This document shows, one piece after another, positions 14,188-22,687 of a DNA stretch of 23,813 nucleotides. Below the pieces are notes generated by a model. That model made no database searches. It was not told the origin of the DNA and was given only the letters and a program-made list of their open reading frames with translations. Within the stretch, counting starts at the first letter, position 1. The number at the start of each line of letters is the position of its first letter. Source of the stretch: an uncultured Lachnospiraceae bacterium (GTDB lineage: Bacteria; Bacillota; Clostridia; Lachnospirales; Lachnospiraceae); assembly GCA_910585075.1 (NCBI GenBank), contig CAJUED010000057.1, positions 1 to 23,813 of the forward strand. The letters are read 5' to 3'. The position numbers were made by a program, and so were the translations under genes.

Positions 14188-15091
14188 TCCAAAAGTCCTC
14201 CGTCTTTTCCAAAATTTCACTTGCGGGTAACAAGGTTGCTTCTATAACATTTTTCCCTGTTTTTTTCAAATAGTGTTTTACCAAATGATAGCCGCAGGCA
14301 TAGCCCGCACAATAGGGCAAACCAACAGGCGGATAATTCTGCAACGCCGCCATTTCATCACCATACAGATATGCATTCAAATTTTCAAGCCCCTGCACAC
14401 CCAGCCCGTCATGTATGATTGGCTTGATATACTCATTCAAGGTTTCCATATCTGTCTTTGTAACCCACGGTCCGGCTTTATCCTCACCAAACAGGTAGGT
14501 AGCAAAGTTCTCTGCCAGCCCCTCACTGACCATCATTTCGCCAAGCGTAATATCATTTCTCCACTTGATAAACTGGAAACGCACGTTATGATTTGTTTCG
14601 TGGGCAAGCGCAACAGGCAGACGAGCCATCGTATATTCATTGGGAACAAGCCACGCCAAAATATAGCCGGGAATGCCACCGTCCCCGCAGTAGCCGTCAT
14701 TCATAATTGTATAGGGACTTTCCGGGTTCGCCAGAAGAATGCTAAACACATATTCCTGTACCGGCAATTCCACCCCATAATCTTCAAAGCATTTCAAAGC
14801 CTTTTTAACCGATTGCTCACAGGCATTCCAAAGAGCTTTGTCTGACAGCAATTTGATACTCTCATACTGTGTTTTATCAACATTTGTCGGCTCTATCAAC
14901 CCAAGCATTTTGCTTGCCATGATAATATCAAAACCATTAGGCTTAACGGCTTTGATAGGGATATGGCAGTAACTCCATTTATTTTCAAATGACATCATTA
15001 GCTCATAACGGTAAATGTCATTTTTCTTTTCCAGTGGCGCATCCATAATTTTTGAATAAACACTGTCTGAATGTATAGCAGATATCTTCAT
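14180..15091 (-). CDS. DUF2268 putative zinc metallopeptidase
   Basis: 303 residues, soluble. VALAHETNHNVRFQF carries HExxH (H164, E165, H168), followed by SEGLAENFATYLFGED (about 189), which supplies the likely third ligand Glu. This matches DUF2268 predicted Zn-dependent proteases (YjaZ-like). No signal peptide, so cytosolic. AAAGGAG precedes the ATG. It is first in an operon with the TipA-like regulator, whose start overlaps its last codons. The 19-bp-spacer promoter upstream suggests MerR-type induction. Substrate unknown. Confidence 0.85.
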   Translation of the reverse strand: MKISAIHSDSVYSKIMDAPLEKKNDIYRYELMMSFENKWSYCHIPIKAVKPNGFDIIMASKMLGLIEPTNVDKTQYESIKLLSDKALWNACEQSVKKALKCFEDYGVELPVQEYVFSILLANPESPYTIMNDGYCGDGGIPGYILAWLVPNEYTMARLPVALAHETNHNVRFQFIKWRNDITLGEMMVSEGLAENFATYLFGEDKAGPWVTKTDMETLNEYIKPIIHDGLGVQGLENLNAYLYGDEMAALQNYPPVGLPYCAGYACGYHLVKHYLKKTGKNVIEATLLPASEILEKTEDFWND

Positions 15092-15119
15092 ATCTTTTGC
15101 TCCTTTCTTAATTTCTTAT

Positions 15120-15150
15120 ATAATACACTATGACGTAACGTGAAGGTCAA
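15120..15150 (-). promoter_or_regulatory. MerR-type promoter with 19-bp spacer
   Basis: On the minus strand TTGACC (15145-15150) and TATTAT (15120-15125) are separated by 19 bases, the over-long spacing that MerR-family activators correct. The spacer holds a short dyad (ACGT-T-ACGT). It lies 29 bases upstream of the DUF2268 gene, whose operon encodes a TipA-like MerR protein. The stretch from 15151 to 15274 holds no recognisable gene. Confidence 0.7.
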
Positions 15151-15274
15151 GAGATAATCCAAAAAAGTCGTTATTTTTGGTGTGATATTTTGCTAACTTA
15201 TAGAATTTTCTATAACATGAATACAAATTTCCCATGACATCACCTTCTTCAAGACTTCCATTTTTTTGCTGCAA

Positions 15275-15955
15275 TTACTTGCATAACACAATTTCTTTCG
15301 CTTCCTGGGCTGCCAGTGTCTCAAAGCGTTCCGTCACATCCTTAAGGAGCATTTCCATGTTTTCCTCCGCCTTTTCCATCCTGACCGTGCCTGCATCCAG
15401 CCTGGCTATTTTTAAGAGCGTATAAACCACATCCTCCACCCGGCGTATTTCCCGCAGGGATTTCTGGCTGAATGCCTGGATGGCCTCCCTATCCATCCCC
15501 TCCTGGGCCATGATCTCATCATACATTTTAAGCGCTGCCAAGGGCGTCTTTAACTGGTGGGAAACATCCGAGATCATATCCTGTAAAAATATCCGCGTCT
15601 GTTTTTCATGCTCTGCCTGGGCAGAGAGGATAGCGGCAAGCTCATTGATCCTGTGGAACAGGCTGTACCAGTTCCCGGTTTCCTCACTGTCAATCCTCTG
15701 TCCCGTATCCCCTGAAAGGAACTGGGTAATCACAATATCTGCCTTTTCTATCGCTTTGCTTTGTTTCCGGATGTAAATCCAGACCGTCAGGAAAACAGCC
15801 AGGAAAAATGCCATCTTCTTATAAAACATATACCAAAGTATAAAAACCGGAAACAATGCGCATACAGCCATCATTCCCGCATCTATCATTACAAACATAC
15901 CGAAGAATGATTTCTGTCTGCCCTCAATACTTCCAATTTTATTCACTTCCAACAT
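15275..15955 (-). pseudogene. Sensor histidine kinase lacking its ATPase domain
   Basis: 226 residues from the ATG at 15953-15955, which overlaps the permease stop. Two hydrophobic spans (about 17-45 and 46-62) precede a HAMP-like linker and a HisKA domain with the phospho-acceptor in ISDVSHQLKTPLAALK (His133). The protein ends soon after the second HisKA helix (LKDVTERFETLAAQEAKE). The whole HATPase_c domain (N, G1, G2 boxes; about 100 residues) is missing, and following DNA does not encode it in any frame I read. No response regulator is adjacent. It cannot autophosphorylate by itself. The kinase belonged to the ABC operon, as in BceS-type systems. The frame runs further upstream, but that part overlaps the permease and is not natural. 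Confidence 0.82.
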
Positions 15956-17154
15956 ATCCCTAATACAACTACAGTTTCCACAGCCATCAGGACCAGCATT
16001 GCATATAGTAATAGTGGCCAGGCAGAAGCGGCTCCGGCAAGCAGCAGCATTACCGCCGGAACCACATATTTCCGCGGATGGTGCCACAGGTCGCTTTCAA
16101 TCTTCCAGTCATGGATGGGATAAAACCACTCCAGCAGCACAGACAGCACCGCACTCTGCAAGGCAAAGAAAACTACCCCACAAGCCATAAGGGCAGTGCC
16201 CCCGCCGTTTTGTGTCTGCCAGCTTATGAGAAATATCGTATCTGCCATCATATTACACAGGAAAATGAACAGGCAGTACGGAATGCAAAAACGCCGTTTC
16301 TGTCCAGGCAGGAAGCGGACCGCCTGCTCCAGATCACGGTCACAGGACAGCAGGATACAGATGGGCGTATTCAAAGATAATACCGCAAAGCCAATCGGGA
16401 CAACAGACAGCCCGGCTATTTCTTTCAAAAAATAAGGCATTACAAGAGCAACGCACCACATCACAGCGGTATTGAACAGGTAATTTTTGTGGCAAGTGAG
16501 ATATCTGAAAAAATACCGCCACAAGGAAGCCCTTTTCTTCTGCCTGACAGCATAACTTCTCTTACTCTCCCACTGATAAAAAGCATATCCGTCTGCCCTC
16601 CACAGGAACAGAACGGCCAACAACCCATTTGCAGGCAACAGCAGACTTATCCATGTCCTGCTTCCGTAAAGAAGAATGGCAGCCACCACGATGGCAGTCC
16701 AAAGAATATCCGCATACCAGTATTTTCTCAGGGAATAAACAGCAGCCGCCAGAAGGACAGCATGAAGCATACAGAGCACAATTCCGATGATTTCTATCAT
16801 CTTCCATTCCGAAACGGCCAGCAAAACCGCCAGAAGCAGCCCTGTCTTTGTAAGGATTGCATAAACTCCCAGCGCGGCCACATAGGAGAAAACAAATTCC
16901 CGATGCCGGAAAGGCAGCATCAGCATAGCCTTAAGTTCCTCCGCATTATCTTTGGAAGAAAGAGCCTGCCACATCACGCCGGCCGTAAAGGCGCTTACCA
17001 TCAGAACCCGGACAGAGGACGCAATCTGCACCTGAAAGCCTGCGATATACAGCCCCCAAAATACAATGATGTCAATCAAAAGCGTCCGGGGCAGGCGCTC
17101 GTATTTTGCTCCAAACAGCTTTTTGGCGAAGGCTTTATCTGTCATTTTCATCAT
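15943..17154 (-). CDS. ABC transporter permease
   Basis: 403 residues with about ten hydrophobic spans spread over the length. A basic N-terminus (KAFAKKLFGAKYERLPRTLL) leads into the first span. There is no large extracellular domain, so it is not of the BceB type. I start it at the ATG at 17152-17154, where GGGAGG lies six bases upstream and the start overlaps the ATPase gene by 20 bases; the longer frame to 17232 is overlap only. It is the membrane half of an exporter with the ATPase encoded just before it. Its end overlaps the kinase gene. Cargo unknown; a peptide or drug is likely from the kinase context. Confidence 0.8.
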   Translation of the reverse strand: MMKMTDKAFAKKLFGAKYERLPRTLLIDIIVFWGLYIAGFQVQIASSVRVLMVSAFTAGVMWQALSSKDNAEELKAMLMLPFRHREFVFSYVAALGVYAILTKTGLLLAVLLAVSEWKMIEIIGIVLCMLHAVLLAAAVYSLRKYWYADILWTAIVVAAILLYGSRTWISLLLPANGLLAVLFLWRADGYAFYQWESKRSYAVRQKKRASLWRYFFRYLTCHKNYLFNTAVMWCVALVMPYFLKEIAGLSVVPIGFAVLSLNTPICILLSCDRDLEQAVRFLPGQKRRFCIPYCLFIFLCNMMADTIFLISWQTQNGGGTALMACGVVFFALQSAVLSVLLEWFYPIHDWKIESDLWHHPRKYVVPAVMLLLAGAASAWPLLLYAMLVLMAVETVVVLGICWK

Positions 17155-17842
17155 GCAAAGCCTCCCGGATATCTGCGGCATTGATCTGACCGTGCTCAAA
17201 TGTCTGCCGGATTTTCCCATCCTCCAGGACAAATACCCGGTCAGAAGTCAGCGTGATACTCTCCAGGATGTGGGAGGAAAACAGAACAGTCCCATGCTCC
17301 TTGTATCCGGCAATCTGCTGGTACAGATATTCCGTACTCTGGAAATCCAGCCCATTCACCGGCTCGTCCAGAAGAAGCAGTCTGGGCTTCAGGGCAAAAG
17401 CCGTGATCAGAAACGCCTTTTTCCGGTTCCCGGTTGACAGCTCCCGCAACAGGGTATCCGCATACGCTTCAAAATGAAAACCCCGTATCAACTCTGACAC
17501 GGCCGGAACCACCTTCCCATAAGCGCTGCATACATAGGCCATATATTCCCGGAACGTAAAATACGAAAATGAATTGTCTTCGGCAAACACCGTATAGCGG
17601 CACAGCTTAAAATCCTGTTTCCTGAAATCTACAGAGGAACCGCAAAAACAGATACCATCAGAACGAAAAGCAGGGTGCAGACCGGAAAGCACCTTCAGGA
17701 ATGTAGTTTTTCCGGCCCCGTTCAGCCCAATCAATCCTGCCACTTCATGTTCGGCCAATTCAAAAGAAAATTCCGAAAGTACCATTTTCTCATTATTGTA
17801 CCATGCGTTCAGATTTTTCACGGTCAGGAGCGCTTCTTCCAT
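17135..17842 (-). CDS. ABC transporter ATP-binding protein
   Basis: 235 residues from the ATG at 17840-17842 (AAGGGGGCAGG upstream); the frame opens earlier but without a better start. Walker A is GLNGAGKT (39-46), the signature LSTGNRKK (135-142), Walker B LLLLDEP (155-161), with the D-loop in NGLD and the switch His in SSHIL (His191). The Q-loop position reads TVFAEDNS, without an obvious Gln. Complete otherwise. It pairs with the permease encoded next and follows a small membrane protein by one base. Exporter-type (CcmA/YtrB-like). Confidence 0.92.
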   Translation of the reverse strand: MEEALLTVKNLNAWYNNEKMVLSEFSFELAEHEVAGLIGLNGAGKTTFLKVLSGLHPAFRSDGICFCGSSVDFRKQDFKLCRYTVFAEDNSFSYFTFREYMAYVCSAYGKVVPAVSELIRGFHFEAYADTLLRELSTGNRKKAFLITAFALKPRLLLLDEPVNGLDFQSTEYLYQQIAGYKEHGTVLFSSHILESITLTSDRVFVLEDGKIRQTFEHGQINAADIREALHDENDR

Positions 17843-17843
17843 A

Positions 17844-18020
17844 TTACCTGCCCCCTTTGTCATTCTTTTCTTTTTTCCATGCCGCATATGCGGAATATAG
17901 AAATACACCTGCTAAAACCAGATAAAGACCCGCCATCGGGAAGCTGCCGGATACCACGCATACAATGGCCGCAATCAGCCAAATGAGTCCAATCAGTCCA
18001 CGAATATAAATATGACGCAT
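17844..18020 (-). CDS. Small two-span membrane protein
   Basis: 58 residues from the ATG at 18018-18020, which has AAGGAGG eight bases upstream; an in-frame GTG at 18038 lies before that site and is less likely. Two hydrophobic spans (IYIRGLIGLIWLIAAIVCVV and MAGLYLVLAGVFLYSAYAAW) are followed by a lysine-rich tail. It ends one base before the ATPase start, so it belongs to the ABC operon. Function unknown; perhaps a transporter subunit. Confidence 0.75.
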   Translation of the reverse strand: MRHIYIRGLIGLIWLIAAIVCVVSGSFPMAGLYLVLAGVFLYSAYAAWKKEKNDKGGR

Positions 18021-18034
18021 TCTCTTTTCCTCCT

Positions 18035-18823
18035 TCACTTCGCCTCTTGCGATTCGTAATTGATATATAGAATATAGTTATCTATCAGATTATACGCTTC
18101 TTTGGAAAACGTGTATAATCTGTTGCCCGTCTGCTCGATAAAATATTCTCCCTCATCTTCATAGACGAATAACCTGCTTATCACATCTCCGTTCCCGATA
18201 AAGTCTACGCTAATAATGTTTTCCACACGGACAGGCGTACCTATTTCACCGCTTTTTGTGGTAGGTTTTATGCCTTTCAGAATACCCATTATTTTTTCTA
18301 CATCATCTTTGCTGTTTATCACGATTGGACTATCAGAATTCTTTTTGAGGGATATCTCTTCTACCACATCGGTGTCTGGCAGCTCAAGCTCATAAGCCAG
18401 TTCTTTTACTTCTGTAAAATTGGGAATGACCGGGTTTCCTTTTTCCTCGAATTTTACATTATAAAATTTGTCTGTTTTTTCATCATAAAGCAGTATATTG
18501 TTATAATTACAGATTGGCGAATCCTGTTCTTTTTCTGTTGTTAATGTTTCATCTATCTGACCCGGCCGGACAGTATACTCATCTATAGAAATCCCATAGA
18601 TGATATATTCAGGAATATATGTCGTTACCAGCATTTGCGTATCAGAGACTTTCAGAGAATATGCACCGTTGTCTTTTATGTTCATGTCCGTATAATGGGA
18701 TACCGCTTCGTTTAGGCATTTAATAATCATTTGCTTAGCAGGCTTACTTTTTGGCCAAGCCCAAACACATGCAATTCCCACCAATATGATACCCGTTATA
18801 ACGATCAACAGTTTCTTTTTCAT
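18035..18823 (-). CDS. Membrane-anchored extracellular protein, DUF5301-like
   Basis: 262 residues. An N-terminal signal-anchor (KKKLLIVITGIILVGIACVW) carries a Cys at a poor lipobox (GIAC), so a lipoprotein is possible but not certain. The rest is soluble and extracytoplasmic. From about 155 on, the pattern EISLKKNSDSPIVINSKDDV, a GDVISRLFVYEDEGEYFIEQ strand region and a terminal EAYNLIDNYI resemble DUF5301 domains. The ATG overlaps the stop of a 16-codon ORF, and GGAGGG lies just upstream. It precedes the small membrane protein and ABC genes, so it may be a sensor or immunity component. Confidence 0.7.
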   Translation of the reverse strand: MKKKLLIVITGIILVGIACVWAWPKSKPAKQMIIKCLNEAVSHYTDMNIKDNGAYSLKVSDTQMLVTTYIPEYIIYGISIDEYTVRPGQIDETLTTEKEQDSPICNYNNILLYDEKTDKFYNVKFEEKGNPVIPNFTEVKELAYELELPDTDVVEEISLKKNSDSPIVINSKDDVEKIMGILKGIKPTTKSGEIGTPVRVENIISVDFIGNGDVISRLFVYEDEGEYFIEQTGNRLYTFSKEAYNLIDNYILYINYESQEAK

Positions 18824-18870
18824 AGCTGCCCTCCAAAAATTTGTTTCCCCAGTTCCTTTAAATCATTCAT
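18820..18870 (-). CDS. 16-aa ORF coupled to the DUF5301-like gene
   Basis: ATG at 18868-18870 with AAGGAGGG six bases upstream opens a 16-codon frame (MNDLKELGKQIFGGQL) that ends TGA overlapping the next ATG as ATGA. The ribosome binding site is the strongest in this stretch, so translation is credible. It is either a leader peptide that couples translation or the fused head and tail of a deleted gene. Confidence 0.4.
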   Translation of the reverse strand: MNDLKELGKQIFGGQL

Positions 18871-18898
18871 ACAAACCCTCCTTAGATTTGAAACAAAA

Positions 18899-19537
18899 CT
18901 ATACATTCAGCATTTGCTCATATAAGTTCACAATGATACCTGCCTGTACCAACCAGATTACCAGCATTGACAGGAATACTCCATAAAGCAGCCCAAATAA
19001 TCTTTTTTTCGCCGGAACCGCTGCCAATAGCGAAAAAGTCATTCCTATATAGACAATCAATAATAACAGCTTATCTTCCACCGTAAGATACCATTCCCTG
19101 AAAACCGTTAAATACCATTCCGTAAAAAACAGAGCAAAAGGCAGTGAAGCAATCCAATTGGCATAATGCTTCTTTTTATGTACATGCCATATCAGGAAAC
19201 CGCAAAACGGAGTGACCATAGCGACCGTTCCCCACAAAATCATCTGCGATTTCGGAAAAAATCCCAAAAATAAAACCGTATATCCATAATATGCAATCAG
19301 CATTCCGGCAAAAAACGCCGGGGAACGGGCCGCTGCAAGTAAAGGTGTCCTGGAGCGAATCGCTATCAGGGCCGCTGCCCAGACCCATATGCCGAACCGT
19401 CCCATGATATCGGCAAGTATCGGAAAATAGTATATGACTTCACGCCCATCCGCAAATTTCGCAGTTATCCCCAAAGCAACACCTGCAATAAATGGCGATA
19501 TAAGCATACGTGTGTTTATCCGATTGAACAAGTCCAT
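18899..19537 (-). CDS. Multi-span membrane protein of unknown function
   Basis: 212 residues with about six to seven hydrophobic spans (starting with LISPFIAGVALGITAKFAD) and short loops; KKKHYANW and RSRTP lie in basic loops. It resembles the DUF6518-like membrane proteins that often sit next to GrpB or acetyltransferase genes, but I am not sure. The start overlaps the end of the GrpB gene by 22 bases, so it is translationally coupled. Confidence 0.75.
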   Translation of the reverse strand: MDLFNRINTRMLISPFIAGVALGITAKFADGREVIYYFPILADIMGRFGIWVWAAALIAIRSRTPLLAAARSPAFFAGMLIAYYGYTVLFLGFFPKSQMILWGTVAMVTPFCGFLIWHVHKKKHYANWIASLPFALFFTEWYLTVFREWYLTVEDKLLLLIVYIGMTFSLLAAVPAKKRLFGLLYGVFLSMLVIWLVQAGIIVNLYEQMLNV

Positions 19538-20058
19538 TCTTCTGCTTTCTTGAGTATGTTCACAATAAAATCATGCTTGCCATTTGTATATGCCCCTCTG
19601 TCATTTGGATACTGATTCGCAAGCTCTTCTTTCAATCTCGAATACTTCATTGCATCATCTTCATGTGTATTCAAATAATCCCGCAAATTTAAGTAATCAG
19701 TCCATGCTTTTGCCCCGTATATCACCGCATGAATATGGTGAGTACGTATATCTCGCTGAAAATCTCCGCAGACATACAGATGCTGATCAGCATGATCCTG
19801 CCCGCGATATATAATCCCATGTTCCAGCAAGATATCATTACTGTTCATCAGCTTCTCAAAGCTGAACACTCCAACCACAATATCTATAATCGGTTTCGCC
19901 GGAACAGTTTTTATAGAAGTACTTCCGATATGCTGCGCATCAACAAGAACATCTTTTAGAATATTCTTCAATAACTCAATCATTCCCAAAGCAGATATCT
20001 CCCACTCTATGCTGTGCGGTTCTAAAGACACATAACCTCTCTGCAATCCCAGCGACAT
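19516..20058 (-). CDS. GrpB family protein (UPF0157, nucleotidyltransferase fold)
   Basis: 180 residues. AQHIGSTSIKTVPAKPIIDI (about 41-60) is the GrpB signature, with the GSTS and the D-x-V metal-site region, and HADQHLYVC and RDYLNTHEDDAMKYSRLKEEL follow as in the family. GrpB proteins adopt the polymerase-beta nucleotidyltransferase fold; their substrate is unknown. GGGAGGTAAT precedes the ATG. It is followed by the membrane protein gene with overlap. Confidence 0.9.
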   Translation of the reverse strand: MSLGLQRGYVSLEPHSIEWEISALGMIELLKNILKDVLVDAQHIGSTSIKTVPAKPIIDIVVGVFSFEKLMNSNDILLEHGIIYRGQDHADQHLYVCGDFQRDIRTHHIHAVIYGAKAWTDYLNLRDYLNTHEDDAMKYSRLKEELANQYPNDRGAYTNGKHDFIVNILKKAEEWTCSIG

Positions 20059-20105
20059 ACCTCATTACCTCCCTAATTCCCGATTTTCGTTGCTGTTACC
20101 TGATA

Positions 20106-20966
20106 TTAATTTTCGACTTTTCCACATTGGACAGCCTTCCATCTTTTCCTGTAGCATATCGTGATAATAGAAAAAGATAACATTTGGCCAATCATAATTC
20201 GTATAATCTGCATACGATCGGCTTCACCATTTGAAATCACATGCAACAGATTCGTTACGATAACATTATTAAACAAGTGGTCTCCAAGCCCCATCCACAA
20301 TGCCCCTGTCATTTTATACAGGAGCGACCATTTTACACTCATAATCCCGGCCAATACAAGATAACCAATACCCATGATCAGGAAACCCGCAAACGATATA
20401 TTCCCCTGCACATAATCTCGGAGCGGCATAACCCAATGCCAGATTCCAAATAAAAAAGCGATAAGAAGTACGGCACGGATAAAGGATAGCTTTTCAGCAA
20501 GAATTTTCATAAATACGCCGCGAAATACGCCTTCCTCCATCCATACATTTACGATGTTCAGTACAATACATAAAAACAGGAAAAGAGAACCGTCATGCCT
20601 TATCGCTTCTCCATTTAGTGTAAATCCACTTATATAAAAGTCTAACGATACATTCTGATTGGTTTGGTAAAGCATCAGGCATTCCATCGACCAGGCCACA
20701 AAAAAGCAGCAGCCTCCTAACAGAAAACCTTTCAGAATATCAGATACTGTTTTACCCTTTACAAATCCAATGCTTTTCCAGGTATTGCCACGAGAATGAA
20801 GGACAATCGCTAAAATGGCAATTCCAAAAGCTTTGTGCAGAAAATTTTCCGCAAAAATCGTTTCATCCGCCTTTATCACAAAATATTCTATTATCCTGGC
20901 TAATCCACATATCGCAAACAGGATTACGCAGCTTAATACCGGCTTCTTTTCTTCAATATTTTTCAT
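20106..20966 (-). CDS. CPBP family intramembrane glutamic endopeptidase
   Basis: 286 residues, about eight membrane spans. The CPBP (Abi) motifs are complete: EEGVFR (144-149), His177 in FGIWHWV, and His230 in GLGDHLFNN. Relatives include Rce1 and bacterial proteins linked to bacteriocin self-immunity or prenyl-protein processing. It lies 44 bases after the 96-aa membrane protein on the same strand. The substrate is unknown; with ABC exporter genes nearby, peptide processing or immunity is possible. Confidence 0.9.
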   Translation of the reverse strand: MKNIEEKKPVLSCVILFAICGLARIIEYFVIKADETIFAENFLHKAFGIAILAIVLHSRGNTWKSIGFVKGKTVSDILKGFLLGGCCFFVAWSMECLMLYQTNQNVSLDFYISGFTLNGEAIRHDGSLFLFLCIVLNIVNVWMEEGVFRGVFMKILAEKLSFIRAVLLIAFLFGIWHWVMPLRDYVQGNISFAGFLIMGIGYLVLAGIMSVKWSLLYKMTGALWMGLGDHLFNNVIVTNLLHVISNGEADRMQIIRIMIGQMLSFSIITICYRKRWKAVQCGKVEN

Positions 20967-21010
20967 CGTATCTACCCTGAAAATTCTGGTTTTCCGCCTT
21001 TTTATACTCT

Positions 21011-21301
21011 TTAATTTTTCTCTGGGGCCTTTCCCGACTCTGATTCACTGATTTCTGCCTTTAATTTATCCTGTAATTTCTTTTCTTCTATTTTTTTACA
21101 GGCTTCTATGATTCCGTTTTTTACCGCCCATTTGATTACAAAATATAGCGCAACCAGAACAACAATTGCCGTTCCCGCGCTGATGCCCAGTTCTTGCCAC
21201 AGTCTGGCAATCCCTTCACTCATCCCGAATTTTTTCCATAAGTCCACGTCATGTTCCTCCTGATATCTTCCGAATATCTGGTCTTCAATTTCAATAAACA
21301 T
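21011..21301 (-). CDS. Small single-span membrane protein
   Basis: 96 residues: an acidic N-terminus (about 1-38), one span (about 40-60, GTAIVVLVALYFVIKWAV) and a lysine/glutamate-rich tail. No known family recognised. The Shine-Dalgarno is weak (AGG near the ATG). It sits between the decayed stretch 21302-21851 and the CPBP gene. Coding seems likely from its composition and clean TM topology. Confidence 0.6.
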   Translation of the reverse strand: MFIEIEDQIFGRYQEEHDVDLWKKFGMSEGIARLWQELGISAGTAIVVLVALYFVIKWAVKNGIIEACKKIEEKKLQDKLKAEISESESGKAPEKN

Positions 21302-21318
21302 CCTGAAATCGCAAACAC

Positions 21319-21524
21319 CTATTCATCAATACCAATCATTCGTTTATATACACCCGAAGATTTTTCATCAATCATAACTGCGTCCACACATTTTTATAGA
21401 AATCAAAAGCGGATTTTGCAGGCCATCCTGTTATCGCACATGCATAGTCAAGCTCCTGCACAGATTCCAGAGACTTTAACAGTAAGATTTTCCTATCCCC
21501 TTTTCTTTCCTTCAAATTCCAATT
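21319..21524 (-). pseudogene. Fragment with coding character, unknown family, plus an 18-codon coupled ORF
   Basis: A minus-strand frame open from 21524 to the TGA at 21372-21374 gives about 50 residues, including KSLESVQELDYACAITGWPA and KSAFDFYKNVWTQL, with codon-like composition but no good start. An ATGA overlap then opens an 18-codon ORF (MIDEKSSGVYKRMIGIDE, ending 21319). It looks like the 3' end of a lost gene. This and the palindrome and the ORF at 21733-21846 are all that the 21302-21851 gap holds. Confidence 0.35.
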
Positions 21525-21582
21525 TTATCATTCTCAAAACAGCGAAACAATCTATTCGCCGTAGATAGTTTTCTTAATGACG

Positions 21583-21650
21583 TGAAATGTCTGGGTATTC
21601 TAAAATCCGACTAAAAGAAGGTCGAATCTTTATAGTACCCAGACATCTCA
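21583..21650. repeat. 68-bp imperfect palindrome
   Basis: Arms ATGTCTGGGTA (21587-21597) and TACCCAGACAT (21636-21646) are perfect over 11 bases and extend outward (TGA/TCA after one mismatch). Inside, TAAA-AT-c-CGAC pairs with GTCG-a-AT-c-TTTA around a nine-base loop. The whole unit can fold into one long hairpin on either strand. No T-run follows. It may be a miniature mobile repeat or a recombination site in the intergenic gap. Confidence 0.7.
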
Positions 21651-21732
21651 AAAGTTTATGGATACAATTTACATTGCAGGGGCGCTCTGCCATCGTTTTC
21701 ATTTCTCAGACTGATAATCTGCAACCTGCGTT

Positions 21733-21846
21733 TCATTCCTCCAAAGAACCTAGAGATTTTTTGTTATAAACACCCATCAGAGATACCCACTCTATCAATT
21801 CACGGATCCTCCGCCGGCTCTCCCACCCGAGCAGAGCTAAAATCAT
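21733..21846 (-). CDS. Possible 37-aa ORF after the XRE gene
   Basis: ATG at 21844-21846 lies just past the stop of the XRE regulator and opens 37 codons including LALLGWESRRRIRELIEWVS, a helical, arginine-rich stretch with coding-like composition. No Shine-Dalgarno is obvious, so it may be a gene remnant. Not recognised. Confidence 0.3.
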   Translation of the reverse strand: MILALLGWESRRRIRELIEWVSLMGVYNKKSLGSLEE

Positions 21847-21851
21847 TTTTA

Positions 21852-22674
21852 TTACTTCATCAGTCTCTTTTTCTTAGCATAACCACAAATGAAAGAAGCA
21901 AGTGCAAATATCAACAATATAAAGATAGACAGCATATCCCATACGTCAAAAATAGGCTCCTCTATCATTTTTGATAGCATTACATTGACAATAATCACGA
22001 ATGGAATAGCTAACAAAAAAGTTGTTCCTAAAGCGATTAACTTCCTTGTTTTCCCTATACGGTTAAAAGTTGCAACTATTATCCATAAAAAAACGATTGA
22101 AGTCACCGCCACTACTGCGCCAACTGAAAATACTTCTTTCACTTTTATTAAATTGCCTAACAAAAACAAATAGGGAATGATAAAAACACTTAATGATACT
22201 AAACTTACAACAACCCCTCTTTTCCCCAATATAATACTTGGAAAAGATATAGCCCATGCAAAAACAATGGAACTGGCTGGTATCAGTGACCATGTAACAT
22301 TACCAGCTATTGCAATATTGCAAACAAGGCATACCATAATTCCTATCAAAAGTGTTACCGAAAAAAGAATTGAAATAGTCACATTCTTTGTCATGTTATT
22401 TTCATCTTTTCTTTTCAAAGCAATCAAATTTTCATCAGTCCTTTTTTCATAACTTTCCATGTCAATTTCCTCCCCGCTTAACAGCCCATTTACCGTGATT
22501 CCCAGTATCTCGCACAATTCTAATATTATCGAAGCGTCCGGCATACTTTTTCCTGTTTCCCATTTAGATACAGCTCTATCCGTAATGTTCAGTTTTTCTG
22601 CCAACTGCGCTTGTGTTATTTTTTTCTTTGCGACACTTGGCAATAAATTTTCCAATCTCTGTCTGATTCATCAT
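21852..22674 (-). pseudogene. XRE-family regulator with C-terminal membrane domain, poly-A frameshift
   Basis: The natural start is the ATG pair at 22669-22674, with AAGGAG five bases upstream, encoding MMNQTEIGKFIAKCRKEK. At a run of seven A (minus strand, 22619-22625) the frame is lost; six or nine A would continue into ITQAQLAEKLNITDRAVSKW, the Cro/C1 HTH (about 15-60). The long downstream frame then gives a linker and about seven membrane spans (about 90-265). HTH-plus-membrane proteins of this kind are common Clostridia regulators. The shorter frame could only start at a TTG without a Shine-Dalgarno. So it is phase-variable, slippage-corrected, dead, or a sequencing error. Confidence 0.8.
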
Positions 22675-22687
22675 ATTTTCTCCTTGA

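Noticed and set aside
15130..15248. Minus-strand 35-codon ORF (MGNLYSCYRKFYKLAKYHTK and onward)
   Set aside because: It has a moderate ribosome site, but it runs through the MerR-type promoter and matches nothing known.
21587..21769. Plus-strand 60-codon ORF over the long palindrome
   Set aside because: Its start lies inside the inverted repeat, it has no ribosome site and it resembles no protein.
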